Shown in pieces: positions 40,731 through 50,289 of a DNA stretch of 64,000 nt. The position numbers were made by a program, and so were the translations under genes. Positions within the stretch are counted from its first letter, which is position 1. Every line of letters begins with the position of its first letter. The notes under the pieces were generated by a model, which made no database searches, was not told the DNA's origin, and saw nothing but the letters and a program-made list of their open reading frames with translations. Source of the DNA: CAYJLF01 sp964371055 (GTDB taxonomy: Bacteria > Eisenbacteria > RBG-16-71-46 > CAIMUX01); contig CAYJLF010000020.1 in the NCBI GenBank assembly GCA_964371055.1, positions 69,578-133,577 on the forward strand, written 5' to 3'.

Positions 40731-42851
40731 TCAGGGGACGTCGGACAGGGAGAGGTTCCAGCGGCGCGCCAACTCCCGCGTCTGCGCCTCGAGACGGCGG
40801 TAGCGCTCTTCGCCCGGATCGACGCTGATCGCTCGTCGCGCGAGTTGGAGGGCCGCGGCCAGATCTCGCGCGGCGTCGTCTCGCTTCCCGCGGGTGACGG
40901 ACTCCTCCGCCCGGTAGAGTAGCGCGGTGGCGAGATTGTTCGCGGTCACAGGATCACGCGGCGCTCTCTCCTGCGCGCGGGAGAACGCCTCGATCGCCAT
41001 CTCCCAGCGCCCTGCGGAGAGAGCGATGGCGCCCAACGACAGAAACGGCGTGGGATCGGCTGGGAGCAGATCCGCCGCACGCAGGTAGGCGTCCACGGCC
41101 CCCGCGGTATCTCGAACCGCCAGGGAGGCGTCCCCCTGCAGGATCGAAGCGGCGCCGTTCGAGGGATCGTCTCGCAGGATCGCCGCGACCTGTTCGAGCG
41201 CGCGCGGAGCCTCCCCTTCGCGCAAAAGCCGCCGGACCGCGCCGAGGTCGCCGGCTCTTTCCCCCAGGTCGAAGATGATGTACGGACCCCGCTGCCAGAC
41301 CACGCGCGCCTCGCGCCCGATCGCCGCTCGGTTGGCGTGCAGCGAATCAGGGCTCCCCGCCGGCAGGTAGGTCTCGCGTCCGGTCGCGACCAGATAGCGC
41401 ATCCCCAGCCGTCGCCATCCGTCCGGAGCGTGACGCCCCAACAGATCGGTCCCGAAGACCTCGGCTTCGGTGGGAGGAATCCACGGACCGCCGTACTCGA
41501 CCGCCACGGCCCCGCCGTCGACCAGGATCCGCTGGAGTTCCGCGCTCATCTCGACCCGAGGGTCGGGACGCATCCGGCCCGCCATCGACCGACCGAGCGG
41601 AAGCAACCCGGGCAGCACCACGAGCGCAAGCAGCAGAGGAACCGCCGCGGAGAGCCCCACGCCCCGACGCGGCCCGCGGACCCGCCACCTCGTCTCCACT
41701 TGCGCGACGAGCGCGGTCCACCCCACCGCGGCCAGCACGCAGAGCGCCGGCCAGACCGGCAGGAGGTAGCGCGCGTAGACGGTCTTCCAGGTCGCGAGCT
41801 GCACGAGGTAGAGCCCGCACCACGCGCCGAGCAGGAGGACGCCGCGCGGGCGAGGACCGGCCCCCCCCTCGGCCGCCGGCGCGGATCGACTCCCGCGCGA
41901 TGCCGCCCAGAGGATCGCCGCGACCAGGCCCAAAAGCGGCAGGATTCCCAGGTCCCGCCACAGAGTCGAGGCGATCACGCCGAATCCGCCCTCCCCGATC
42001 GCGATTCCTTCGCCGAAGTGCGCGGTCCCGCCACGCATGTGCGAGGCCTCGTAGGTGAAATCGCGGAAGAACGCGCGCGGGGTGAGCAGGATGAACGGGT
42101 TCAGCGCCACGAAGAGCCCCGCCGTCCACGGAAGGAGACGCAGCCAGAGGCGATTCCACGAGCGACGGTCGTGCCCTTCCGGTGGAAAGAGCAGTCCCAG
42201 CGGCCAGAGATAGAGCCCGATGCCTCCTGAGTACTTGAAGGCCGCGGCCAGGCCCAGAGCGATGCCCGTGCGGCGGGGAGTCGCACCGCCCAGGAGGTCG
42301 GCAAGGAACCAGGCGAGGAAGGCCGCGCAGGCGATGTCGGTCGTCACGAGCGCGGAGTTCGCCGCGTGCAGAGCGCTCAACGCCACGAGGAGACCAGCCA
42401 CCCAGGCCGTCCGCTCACCGGCGAGAGCACGGCCGAGGCGGTAGCTCCACCAGACGGTGAGCGTCCCCAGGATCGCCGACACCAACCGGCCGAGGATGTA
42501 GAGCAAAGACACGCCGCGCGTCGGAAACTTGTAGACGATCCCGCCGCCGGGCGGCCGCGGGTACGTTCCCGCGGCCAGGGAGGTCAGACCTGCCTTCAGG
42601 CCGGGCCAGGCGCCCAGGAGCGTGCCGAAGAGGAGCGCAACGCCGAAGAGCGCCGCCAGGAGGTAAACCATCCCGCCGGGATAGTGGAAGAACCTCGGAT
42701 CGAGCGAGCCCTCGGAGAAGACCCAGACGGCGAGGTTGACGAGGGTCGGCTCATCCCAATGAAAAACGAACGGCAGGCTGGTCCGGATCCCCGGAAGGCG
42801 CACGGCCAGCGCCAGAGCCAAGAGCAGTCCCAGCCATATCCTCTGGGGCAT
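40731..42851 (-). CDS. GT39-type membrane glycosyltransferase with C-terminal TPR domain
   Basis: This 706-residue protein has about ten membrane helices in its first 480 residues (WLGLLLALALAVRLPGIRTS, AALFGVALLFGTLLGAWPG, LLLGAWCGLYLVQLA), with the GT-C-type acidic motif FHWDEPTLVNLAVW near residue 30, characteristic of dolichyl/undecaprenyl-phosphate-sugar-dependent glycosyltransferases (PMT/ArnT group). A periplasmic stretch and then at least three TPR units follow (ASILQGDASLAVRDTAGAVD, LSLGAIALSAGRWEMAIEAF). Acceptor and sugar are unknown. Start ATG at 42851 has only a weak ribosome site, and the frame is open further upstream. The tiny DUF5989 gene precedes it by 50 bases. Confidence 0.8.
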   Translation of the reverse strand: MPQRIWLGLLLALALAVRLPGIRTSLPFVFHWDEPTLVNLAVWVFSEGSLDPRFFHYPGGMVYLLAALFGVALLFGTLLGAWPGLKAGLTSLAAGTYPRPPGGGIVYKFPTRGVSLLYILGRLVSAILGTLTVWWSYRLGRALAGERTAWVAGLLVALSALHAANSALVTTDIACAAFLAWFLADLLGGATPRRTGIALGLAAAFKYSGGIGLYLWPLGLLFPPEGHDRRSWNRLWLRLLPWTAGLFVALNPFILLTPRAFFRDFTYEASHMRGGTAHFGEGIAIGEGGFGVIASTLWRDLGILPLLGLVAAILWAASRGSRSAPAAEGGAGPRPRGVLLLGAWCGLYLVQLATWKTVYARYLLPVWPALCVLAAVGWTALVAQVETRWRVRGPRRGVGLSAAVPLLLALVVLPGLLPLGRSMAGRMRPDPRVEMSAELQRILVDGGAVAVEYGGPWIPPTEAEVFGTDLLGRHAPDGWRRLGMRYLVATGRETYLPAGSPDSLHANRAAIGREARVVWQRGPYIIFDLGERAGDLGAVRRLLREGEAPRALEQVAAILRDDPSNGAASILQGDASLAVRDTAGAVDAYLRAADLLPADPTPFLSLGAIALSAGRWEMAIEAFSRAQERAPRDPVTANNLATALLYRAEESVTRGKRDDAARDLAAALQLARRAISVDPGEERYRRLEAQTRELARRWNLSLSDVP

Positions 42852-42901
42852 CCGCGAAGGTCGGTCCCGCCGCACGCGTGGTCGTCTCCGCCCGCGGCCG
42901 G

Positions 42902-43060
42902 CTAGAAGAGGGCGTAGATGAAAGGTGCGATCGCCTTGCCCTGCACCGCGACCATGAGCACTCCCATCAGGACCAGCACCACGATCAGTGGCGCCAGCCA
43001 CCACCGCTTCCCCTCCCGCAGGAAGAGGAACAGCTCCTTGAACAGGCTCAACCGACTCAC
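42902..43060 (-). CDS. DUF5989 mini-membrane protein (SxtJ-operon-type)
   Basis: This 52-residue protein is one amphipathic head and one membrane helix: LSLFKELFLFLREGKRWWLA, then PLIVVLVLMGVLMVAVQGKA and a final APFIYALF. This is the whole DUF5989 family, usually found beside a SxtJ-like protein, a carbamoyltransferase or an SGNH protein in envelope or polysaccharide loci. The start is GTG at 43060, nine bases after GGGAGGG; the gene is too short for most callers. The divergent neighbour is an SGNH-TPR protein, consistent with the family's usual company; a carbamoyltransferase is not here. Confidence 0.82.
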   Translation of the reverse strand: MSRLSLFKELFLFLREGKRWWLAPLIVVLVLMGVLMVAVQGKAIAPFIYALF

Positions 43061-43289
43061 GCGTGAGACCCTCCCGCCCGGTTCGCGGTCGATGCCGCCC
43101 TCGACCGATGGGACCACCCGCGGCACCCAAAACCGCGCCCTCTCAGTATCGGACACTCCGGCGCGAATGCCAAGCGGCGCCGCGCGAAGCCGATGCGCCG
43201 TCTGGCGGTCGGCGACGGGACGACGCGACATGGACAGCCGAGCGGATCGGTTGATAGACTCCGGCGTCCGGACACCGGGAGGGTGAGTG

Positions 43290-45359
43290 ATGCCGAAGTC
43301 CTCGAACAGCCACGAACGGCGAGGAGCCGGGAAGGACGCCTCCGGGGGTGGACCGGGAGCCCGGCCGGGACGCATCCGCCTGACCGCCGCCCACAAGGTT
43401 CTCCTCGCGATCTTCGGTGCCTTCTTCGCTCTCCTCTTGCTCGGTGCGGTCGAACTGGTTCTCCGGATCGCCGGGTATGGCCCCGATCTGCGCGCCTTCA
43501 TCCCGCGCGACATGCTCGGCCGGCCTGAGTTCGTCTTCAACCGGGACGTCAGCCTGCGTTACTTCCCGCCCGAGATGACCAGGCTCCCCGGGTTCGTCCG
43601 ATTCCCCGCGACCAAGGCCCCGGGCACCTGGCGCGTCTTCTCCCTCGGCGCATCGTCCACGGTGGGCGATCCCTTCGGCCCGGCGGCCGCCTACTCGGCC
43701 TACCTCGGAGAGATGCTCCAGGACCTTCATCCCGACCGCCGGATCGAGATCGTCAACTGCGGGATCGTGGCGATCTCCAGCACGAACGTCCTCGACCTCT
43801 TCGATGACGTCCTCGATCACGACCCCGATGCCGTCCTGCTCTACACCGGACACAACGAAGCGTACGGCGCCGATGCCGTCCTCTCCGGCCTGCGCGGCAC
43901 GGTCGACACGCGCGCCGGGCTGAAGTTCCGGCTCTGGCTGCGCAACACGAAGCTCGGCCTCCTGGCGCAGGATATCGCGCGCGGCGTCCGGAAGCCGGCG
44001 GACGGGACCGGTCGCGCGTCCGAGCGGGAGTTCGGCATGGACCTGATGGAGGGGAAGGTCCTGCCGGAGTGGTCCGGATTGCACCGCGCCATGCTGCGGA
44101 TCTACCGCGGCAACCTGGAGGAGATGCTGGCGGGCTGCCGCCGGCGCGGCGTCACCGCGATCCTCTGCACGCTCCCCTCGAACCTGCGGGACCAGTCCCC
44201 CCTCGGGTCGGGCCACGGGCCGAAGCTCCCGGCGGATCGCCTCGCGACCTGGCAGCAGAGCTTCGAGGCCGGGCGGGCCGCGATGGAGAGGGGCCAATGG
44301 GAAGAGGCGCTGACCCGCCTGCGCGAAGCGGTCCAGGCCGACTCGTTCCACGCCGAAACCCGCTTCCGGCTTGCCCGCTGTCTCGACCGCACGGGACAAG
44401 CGGACCTGGCGCTCGGTGAATACCGGGCGGCGCGCGATCTCGACATCGTGCACTTCCGCGCCTGCGGGGAGCAGAATCAGATCATCCGCGAGGTCGCGGC
44501 CAAGGCGGGGTCCGGAGTCATCCTGGTCGATCTCGAGCGCCGCCTGGCGGAGGTCTCACCCGACGGCATCCCGGGCCGGGAATTCCTGACCGAGCATGTC
44601 CATCCCCTCATCGACGGGCACCACGACATCGCCCGTTGGATCGTCGAGGCGTTGGACGCCGCTCCTCCCGCCGGCCTGGGTCCAGCCACTGGCGGTCACG
44701 ATCCAGACCTGCTGGCAGACCGGGCGCGGTACCGGCAGCGCCTCGGCATCGAGCCGATCGACGACGCAGCCGGACTGGTGCTGACGCTCCGTCACAAGCT
44801 GGCGAAGTGGCCCTTCACGCAGGCCTGCGAGAACCGCCAGGCGTCGAGGCGGCTGCGCGCCGACATCGACAGCCTGGCGCGCGGACTCGACCCATTCGCG
44901 GCCTCCGTTCTGGCGGACCTGGAGCAGGGCCGGTTTCCCGACGGCTTCGACTATGGCCATCGCCATCAGGAGATCGCCCGGCGGGCCCTCGCGGCGGGGA
45001 ACCCGGCTGCGGCCGCGGAGGCGTTCGCCCGCGCATCCCGTCACTTCGGGCCCAATGCCGAACTGACGGTGAACCAGGCCCAGGCGACCCTGCTCGAGGG
45101 GGATCTGGTCGCCACCGACAGCCTCCTCTCGCTCGCGGAGGCGGTCGACGCCACGTTCGCCCGCACCCTCTTCGTCCGCGCGATGTTGCGGGGCACCGAG
45201 GGACGGGCCCGCGAAGCGCGGGAGCTCTTCCAGCAGTACCTGCAGCGCGAGCCGACCGGCATCTACGCGCAGGCGGCCCGACAGTCGATCCAGCGGCTCG
45301 ACCGGGGGCAGGCGGTCGGCGTCACCCCGGCCGGGCGCGCGGCCGGCGGCTCCCGTTGA
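43290..45359 (+). CDS. SGNH/GDSL-type protein with TPR domains, membrane-anchored
   Basis: This 689-residue protein has a membrane helix at about residues 40-62 (VLLAIFGAFFALLLLGAVEL) after a basic, glycine-rich leader, then an SGNH-hydrolase-like domain in which TWRVFSLGASSTVGDPFGPA supplies block I (G-x-S-S), IVNCGIVAISSTN block II and LLYTGHNEAYG block III (G-H-N). The distal HVHPLIDGHHDIA contributes the His block. The TPR-type region (about 310-400 and 560-680) is inserted and appended: QSFEAGRAAMERGQWEEALT, AAGNPAAAAEAFARASRHFG. Catalytic spacing suggests an active esterase or O-acyl transferase-like protein of the envelope. Start ATG after GGGAGGGTGAGTG (GTG at 43287 is possible). Confidence 0.78.
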   Translation: MPKSSNSHERRGAGKDASGGGPGARPGRIRLTAAHKVLLAIFGAFFALLLLGAVELVLRIAGYGPDLRAFIPRDMLGRPEFVFNRDVSLRYFPPEMTRLPGFVRFPATKAPGTWRVFSLGASSTVGDPFGPAAAYSAYLGEMLQDLHPDRRIEIVNCGIVAISSTNVLDLFDDVLDHDPDAVLLYTGHNEAYGADAVLSGLRGTVDTRAGLKFRLWLRNTKLGLLAQDIARGVRKPADGTGRASEREFGMDLMEGKVLPEWSGLHRAMLRIYRGNLEEMLAGCRRRGVTAILCTLPSNLRDQSPLGSGHGPKLPADRLATWQQSFEAGRAAMERGQWEEALTRLREAVQADSFHAETRFRLARCLDRTGQADLALGEYRAARDLDIVHFRACGEQNQIIREVAAKAGSGVILVDLERRLAEVSPDGIPGREFLTEHVHPLIDGHHDIARWIVEALDAAPPAGLGPATGGHDPDLLADRARYRQRLGIEPIDDAAGLVLTLRHKLAKWPFTQACENRQASRRLRADIDSLARGLDPFAASVLADLEQGRFPDGFDYGHRHQEIARRALAAGNPAAAAEAFARASRHFGPNAELTVNQAQATLLEGDLVATDSLLSLAEAVDATFARTLFVRAMLRGTEGRAREARELFQQYLQREPTGIYAQAARQSIQRLDRGQAVGVTPAGRAAGGSR

Positions 45360-45388
45360 TGCAAGCAGACCAGCCCAGGGAGGATTGC

Positions 45389-45883
45389 ATGACCAACGCA
45401 GGATTCGGGTTTCTCGCCCGTCCGTCCGAACCCGGGCCGTTCGGCGCCCTGATGGACGAGTATGCGAGAGCGGCGGAGGAGTTCTGCCGCGTCGTGGAGG
45501 GGACGGCGCGCGACCGGTATGCGATCGAACGCCCGAGCGATGACCCCGACACCGTCTCGATCCGCTCGATCTGCGTCCACGCCGTCGGCGCGGCGCATCG
45601 TTACGCCGACTACATCCGCGAGGCGCGCGGCCTGCCTTTTATCGATCGTTTCGTCGTCGCCCCGGAAACCGTCGCCGAGCCGGCCGCCGTTCGCCCGGCC
45701 CTGATCAAAGCGATGCACTACACCGAGGAGTCCCTCGCCGGGTGGTACGAAGATCCCGAGCCGGCGTATCAGATCACCTTCCAGGTGCGCTGGGGCCGCA
45801 CCTACGACCCCGACATGATCCTGGAACACGCCGTGATGCACCTCCTGCGCCACCGCCGGCAGATCGAGCGCTGGGCGCACTGA
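45389..45883 (+). CDS. DinB-like metal-dependent hydrolase superfamily protein
   Basis: This 164-residue four-helix-bundle protein has spaced histidines of the DinB/YfiT fold: ICVHAVGAAHRYADYIREA and, at the C-terminus, DMILEHAVMHLLRHRRQIER. A Glu-containing stretch (MHYTEESLAGWYEDPEP) lies between them. DinB-family proteins are often thiol transferases or have unknown function. The start ATG follows AGGGAGGATTGC. The gene follows the SGNH-TPR gene by 29 bases and precedes the HerA-like gene by 37, so all three may form one transcript. Confidence 0.75.
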   Translation: MTNAGFGFLARPSEPGPFGALMDEYARAAEEFCRVVEGTARDRYAIERPSDDPDTVSIRSICVHAVGAAHRYADYIREARGLPFIDRFVVAPETVAEPAAVRPALIKAMHYTEESLAGWYEDPEPAYQITFQVRWGRTYDPDMILEHAVMHLLRHRRQIERWAH

Positions 45884-45920
45884 CTCGCCGGCCGGCGCGG
45901 CCGCCTGACCAGGAGAAACG

Positions 45921-48317
45921 ATGATGATCGACTTCGAGCAGCTCGGCCTCTTCTATCTCGGCCGCCGCATCGCGGGTGTCGATGCGCCTCCCGATCCCGC
46001 CGCACCGATCCTCCTCGACGCGCGCGACCTGACGACGCACGCCGTCTGCGTCGGCATGACCGGCAGCGGCAAGACCGGCCTCTGCGTCGCCCTGCTCGAG
46101 GAGGCCGCGATCGACGGCGTGCCGGCTATCGTCATCGATCCGAAGGGTGATCTCGGCAACCTCCTGCTCGGTTTCCCCGAACTGCGGCCGGAGGACTTCC
46201 GCCCCTGGATCGACGAGGACGACGCGCGGCGCAAAGGGATCTCGCCGGAGGAACTGGCCGGACAGATCTCCGGAAAGTGGCGGGAAGGACTCGCGGCCTG
46301 GGGACAGGATGGTGCGCGGATCGAGAGGCTGCGGCGAACGGTCGATCTCGCTCTCTTCACCCCGGGCGCGACCTTCGGCACCCCGCTCGCCGTGCTCCGC
46401 TCCTTCACCGCCCCGGACGCGAGCGCGGGGCCGGACGAGTTGCGGGAGCGGATCGCGGGAGCCGCCTCCGGGCTCCTGTCGCTGCTCGGACTGGACGCGG
46501 ATCCCCTGCAGAGCCGCGAGCATGCGCTCCTTTCGGCGATCCTCGGATACGCCTGGGGTGAAGGACGGGGTCTCGAACTCGCCGACTTAGTGCGGGAGAT
46601 CGGCCAGCCGCCGTTCGATCGGGTCGGCGTGCTCGACCTGGAGACCTTCTATCCGGCGCGCGAGCGCACCGCGCTCGCGCTGCGCGTGAACAACGTGCTG
46701 GCCTCTCCCGGCTTCGCCGCCTGGATGGAGGGAGAGCCGCTGGACATCGGCCGGCTCCTCTACACGCGGGAAGGCAAGCCGCGCCTCGCCATTCTGTCGA
46801 TCGCGCACCTTGGCGACGCGGAACGGATGTTCTTCGTCTGCATCCTCCTGAACGAACTCCTGGCCTGGATGCGGCGCCAACCGGGCACCACGAGCCTGCG
46901 GGCTCTGCTCTACATGGATGAGATCTTCGGCTACTTCCCTCCCGTCGCGAACCCGCCGAGCAAACCCCTGATGCTCACGCTGCTCAAACAGGCGCGCGCC
47001 TTCGGGCTCGGGGTGGTGCTGTCGACGCAAAACCCGGTCGACCTCGACTACAAAGGGCTGGCCAACTGCGGCACGTGGTTTCTAGGACGACTCCAGACCG
47101 AGCGCGACCGCGAACGGATGCTCGACGGTCTGATGGGGGCGGCCGGCGGCGGACTCGACCGCACAGAGCTCTCCACGCTCCTCTCGAGCCTGCGGTCACG
47201 CCGCTTCCTCTGGCACAGCGTCCACCAGCCGGAGCCGTCGCTCTTCGAATCGCGCTGGGCGCTGTCGTACCTGCGCGGGCCCCTCTCCCGGCCGCAGATC
47301 CAGGCGCTCTCGCGCCCGGCCGAGGGGGCGCCGCCGCGCTTCGAGCCGGCCCCGCCCGCAGCGCCGCCGGTACCGATGCGACCCGCGGGACCGGCCCAGA
47401 CCGGCCCCGGAATCCGACCCGCCGTGCCGGTCGAGGCGGCGGAGTGCTTCCTCGACGTTTCGGCGCTGTTCCCGGATCGGACGGCCGACGGAGTCCTGCG
47501 TCCCTTCCTTCTCGGATCGGCCAACGTCCACTACGCGGCGCCGCGCTTCGGACTCGACGTCTGGCGGAGACTCGTCCTCTTCGCCCCACTCGAAGCGGAT
47601 CTCCTCCCGAACCCCTGGGACGACCCGCGCACGATGATCCTGGCATCGCTCCCGCCGACCCAGCCCGCGCCCGCGGCAGGCCGGCCGTTCGCGCCGCTGC
47701 CGACGCCCGCCGCACGCCCCAAAAGCTATGCCACCTGGTCGCGCGGCCTTGTCACTCACCTCTACCAGGCGCGGCCGCTGCGTCTCTGGCACTGCCCCGA
47801 GTTGAAGCTCGTCGCTCGTCCCGACGAAACGGAGCGCGATTTCCGCGGCCGGGTCGCCCTGGCCGCGCGCGAAGCCCGGGACGGCGGCGTCGACCAGATC
47901 CGAAGGAAGTATGCCTCGAAGCTGCAGACGCTCGCCGACCGGATCCGCCGCGCGGAATCGCGCGTCTCGGTCGAGCAGGCGCAGTATCAGCAGCAGCAGG
48001 CCTCCAGCACGATCCAGATCGGCGCCACCATCGTCGGCGCGCTCCTGGGAGGGCGGCGCCGCGGCGTCGGCGGCCTGGCCACGGCGGCGCGCGGCGCGGC
48101 CCGTTCCGAGAAGGAGCGGGGCGACATCGCCCGCGCCGCCCAGGAGGTGGAGGCGTTGCGTTCGCAGTTTGCCGCGCTCGAGAGCGAGGTCGAGCGGGCG
48201 GTCCACGCGCTGCAGGCCACCGGCACCATCGGCGATCCGCTCGTCACGGAGATGGAAGTCGCCCCGCGCAAGGCCGACATCACGGTCGAGCGCGTCGGGC
48301 TGGCGTGGCTCGGTTAG
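45921..48317 (+). CDS. HerA/FtsK-like ATPase with extra C-terminal domain
   Basis: This 798-residue ATPase carries Walker A GMTGSGKTGLCVALLEEAA at about residue 45, VIDPKGDLGNLLLGFPEL, Walker B LLYMDEIFGYFPP at about 330 and the sensor region FGLGVVLSTQNPVDLDYKGL of the DUF853/HerA-FtsK superfamily. About residues 475-600 form a proline-rich and beta region (DVSALFPDRTADGVLRPFLL), then a coiled-coil (GVDQIRRKYASKLQTLADRI, VSVEQAQYQQQQASSTIQIG) and a glycine-rich stretch IVGALLGGRRRGVGG. HerA ATPases act in DNA translocation or end resection, but no NurA nuclease or other partner is adjacent. ATG follows AGGAGAAACG. Confidence 0.82.
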   Translation: MMIDFEQLGLFYLGRRIAGVDAPPDPAAPILLDARDLTTHAVCVGMTGSGKTGLCVALLEEAAIDGVPAIVIDPKGDLGNLLLGFPELRPEDFRPWIDEDDARRKGISPEELAGQISGKWREGLAAWGQDGARIERLRRTVDLALFTPGATFGTPLAVLRSFTAPDASAGPDELRERIAGAASGLLSLLGLDADPLQSREHALLSAILGYAWGEGRGLELADLVREIGQPPFDRVGVLDLETFYPARERTALALRVNNVLASPGFAAWMEGEPLDIGRLLYTREGKPRLAILSIAHLGDAERMFFVCILLNELLAWMRRQPGTTSLRALLYMDEIFGYFPPVANPPSKPLMLTLLKQARAFGLGVVLSTQNPVDLDYKGLANCGTWFLGRLQTERDRERMLDGLMGAAGGGLDRTELSTLLSSLRSRRFLWHSVHQPEPSLFESRWALSYLRGPLSRPQIQALSRPAEGAPPRFEPAPPAAPPVPMRPAGPAQTGPGIRPAVPVEAAECFLDVSALFPDRTADGVLRPFLLGSANVHYAAPRFGLDVWRRLVLFAPLEADLLPNPWDDPRTMILASLPPTQPAPAAGRPFAPLPTPAARPKSYATWSRGLVTHLYQARPLRLWHCPELKLVARPDETERDFRGRVALAAREARDGGVDQIRRKYASKLQTLADRIRRAESRVSVEQAQYQQQQASSTIQIGATIVGALLGGRRRGVGGLATAARGAARSEKERGDIARAAQEVEALRSQFAALESEVERAVHALQATGTIGDPLVTEMEVAPRKADITVERVGLAWLG

Positions 48318-48327
48318 CGGCCGGCGT

Positions 48328-49011
48328 TCACTCGAACAGCTCCCCCACCGGACGCAGGCTGCGGCTCCAGACGACCGCGTGGGCGAGTGCCTCCAGTTCG
48401 GGCGTCTTCGGGTTGAACGCCACGGTGTAACCCGCGACGCGCGCCACGCCGAGGTCGTTCACGTTGTCGCCGACGAACGCACACCGTTCGAGCGGCACGT
48501 CGTAGCGCTCGGAGAGGTGCCGCAGCGCCCGCGCCTTGCCGTCCATGTCGAACGGGGTCGCGCGCCAACCCACCAGCTTCCCGGAGCGATCGAACTCGAG
48601 CCCGTTGGTGAAGACCTCGTCGAACGGATGCTCGGGGAAGTGCTCATCGAGAACGACATCGAGCGTCCCGGAGATCACCGCCAGCCGGTAGCCGCGGGCT
48701 TTGAGCTCGTGCAGCACCGCGACCGCACCCTCGAGCGGGTACAACCCGCGCACGACCTCCAGAATGGCCTCCCGTGTCGCCCCGGCCTCGATCCATCCGC
48801 CGACATCGAGTTCTACCCAGGTGGGGTAGTCGATCCGACCCGCCTTGTAGTCGTGATAGCGCTCCACGTTGAGGCGGTCGTCCCCCATGAAGCGCCGGTT
48901 GAGCAACTCCCAGATGACCTTGCCTTCCGGATGCTCGACGAGAGTCCCGTCAACGTCGAACGCGATGAGCGCGAGATCGTCCGGCCTCTCGCGGGTCCGT
49001 CGGACGTTCAT
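48328..49011 (-). CDS. HAD-superfamily phosphatase (SerB-like)
   Basis: This 227-residue cytoplasmic hydrolase has the HAD motif I LIAFDVDGTLVEHPEG with the nucleophilic Asp, a cap domain (about 25-105), motif II LAVISGTLDVVLDEHFPEH, and motif III/IV GKARALRHL then CAFVGDNVNDLGVARVAGYT. The order and the cap resemble phosphoserine phosphatase and other PSPase-type members; the substrate is not known. Its ATG overlaps the stop of the nfo gene by four bases (ATGA at 49008-49011), so it is translated together with nfo. It converges with the HerA-like gene, leaving 10 bases between stops. Confidence 0.85.
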   Translation of the reverse strand: MNVRRTRERPDDLALIAFDVDGTLVEHPEGKVIWELLNRRFMGDDRLNVERYHDYKAGRIDYPTWVELDVGGWIEAGATREAILEVVRGLYPLEGAVAVLHELKARGYRLAVISGTLDVVLDEHFPEHPFDEVFTNGLEFDRSGKLVGWRATPFDMDGKARALRHLSERYDVPLERCAFVGDNVNDLGVARVAGYTVAFNPKTPELEALAHAVVWSRSLRPVGELFE

Positions 49012-49994
49012 GGACGAACGCTCCCGGGCGCCGCCGTGCCCGCGCGCACGATTCCTGCCTCCAGCCGCGACAGCCTGCGCAGACGAGCGAGATTCCGCTT
49101 GTCGGCGTCTTCCTCCTTCGGCGTTTCCAGCACCATCGGCACGCGGCGAAAGGCCGGGTCGGTCAGGAAGTAGCTGAAAGGTTTCGATCCGATCTCCCCT
49201 GCGCCGATGTGCGTGTGCCGGTCGACCCGGCTGCCGAGCGGCTTTTTGCAGTCGTTGAGATGAAACCAGCGCACGCGCTCGAGCCCGACCCGGCGCGCCA
49301 GTTCGTCCCGGAACCCCCCGTAAAGCTCCGGCGTGCGGAAGTCGTAGCCAGCCGCGAAGAGATGGCAGGTGTCGAGACAGACGCCGGTGCGGTGCTCCGT
49401 CTCGACCTCCCGCAGCAGGCGCTCCAGGTGCTCGAGCCGGTGTCCGAGGGTCGATCCCTGCCCGGCGGTGCTCTCGAAGAGCACCCGCGTGCGACATCCC
49501 GCGGTCTCCCGCAGCGCTTCGCGCACCGAGGCCGCGACCCGCGCCAGCCCCACGTCCTCGCCCTCTCCCATGTGGGCCCCCGGATGGAAGACCAGGCGCG
49601 GAATCCCGAGCGCCTCGCACCGTTCGATCTCATCGACAAACGCCCGGATCGATTTCCGGCGCAGAACATCGTCCGGCGAGGCGAGATTGATCAGGTAGGA
49701 GTCGTGCGCGGCCATCTCGAACGGCCCGAGCCGGTCGCCGGCCTCGCGGAAGAGCCGGATGGTCGTCTCGTCCAGCGGCTTGGCCGCCCACTGGTTGCTG
49801 TTTTTGGTGAAGAGCTGCACCGCCCCGGAACGATGGCGGGCCGCCTCCTCGAGCGCGCGGTGGAGTCCGCCCGCCACCGACATGTGGGCGCCGAGCAAGG
49901 GGTGCCAGGCATCCGCGCCCCTTCCTCCCTTGGTCCGGGGCGCCGCGCGACTGCCGATCGCTTGTTCGTCCTTTACGTGGTGTCGGATCTCCAT
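49008..49994 (-). CDS. nfo: Endonuclease IV (AP endonuclease)
   Basis: This 328-residue enzyme cleaves at abasic sites in base-excision repair with a trinuclear Zn site. The TIM-barrel signatures are present: LLGAHMSVAGGLHRALEEA, QLFTKNSNQWAAK, MAAHDSYLINLASPD, LVFHPGAHMGEGEDVGLARV, GVCLDTCHLFAAGYDF, WFHLNDCKKPLGSRVDRH and THIGAGEIGSKPF. The N-terminus is about 30 residues longer than the usual family start; a shorter start close to LLGAH cannot be excluded as there is no strong ribosome site. The HAD gene is coupled to it. The other AP endonuclease, exonuclease III, is at 13902-14678. Confidence 0.92.
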   Translation of the reverse strand: MEIRHHVKDEQAIGSRAAPRTKGGRGADAWHPLLGAHMSVAGGLHRALEEAARHRSGAVQLFTKNSNQWAAKPLDETTIRLFREAGDRLGPFEMAAHDSYLINLASPDDVLRRKSIRAFVDEIERCEALGIPRLVFHPGAHMGEGEDVGLARVAASVREALRETAGCRTRVLFESTAGQGSTLGHRLEHLERLLREVETEHRTGVCLDTCHLFAAGYDFRTPELYGGFRDELARRVGLERVRWFHLNDCKKPLGSRVDRHTHIGAGEIGSKPFSYFLTDPAFRRVPMVLETPKEEDADKRNLARLRRLSRLEAGIVRAGTAAPGSVRP

Positions 49995-50289
49995 GAACGG
50001 ATCGTAGACGATCCGGCGGCGGGACGCACGCCGCGCACTTTTCTCCTCGGTACGACAGCGGATGTCAGGGGCGCCACATCATTCTTCTCTTGGGCAGAAC
50101 GACGGGCGGGAAGTGCGCGCGACTGCGAGGTGAGAGTGGCCGATGAAGGTGGCACGGCGTGAACCCCGAGACCCCGCCCGTCGTCTCCGCACCGATCGGG
50201 GTTCCACCCGGGGCGGATTCCCGACTCATTCCCGGTGGACGTTCGGTTACACGGTTGAACGCTCCGGTCAGACGGCCGACACTGCATCG

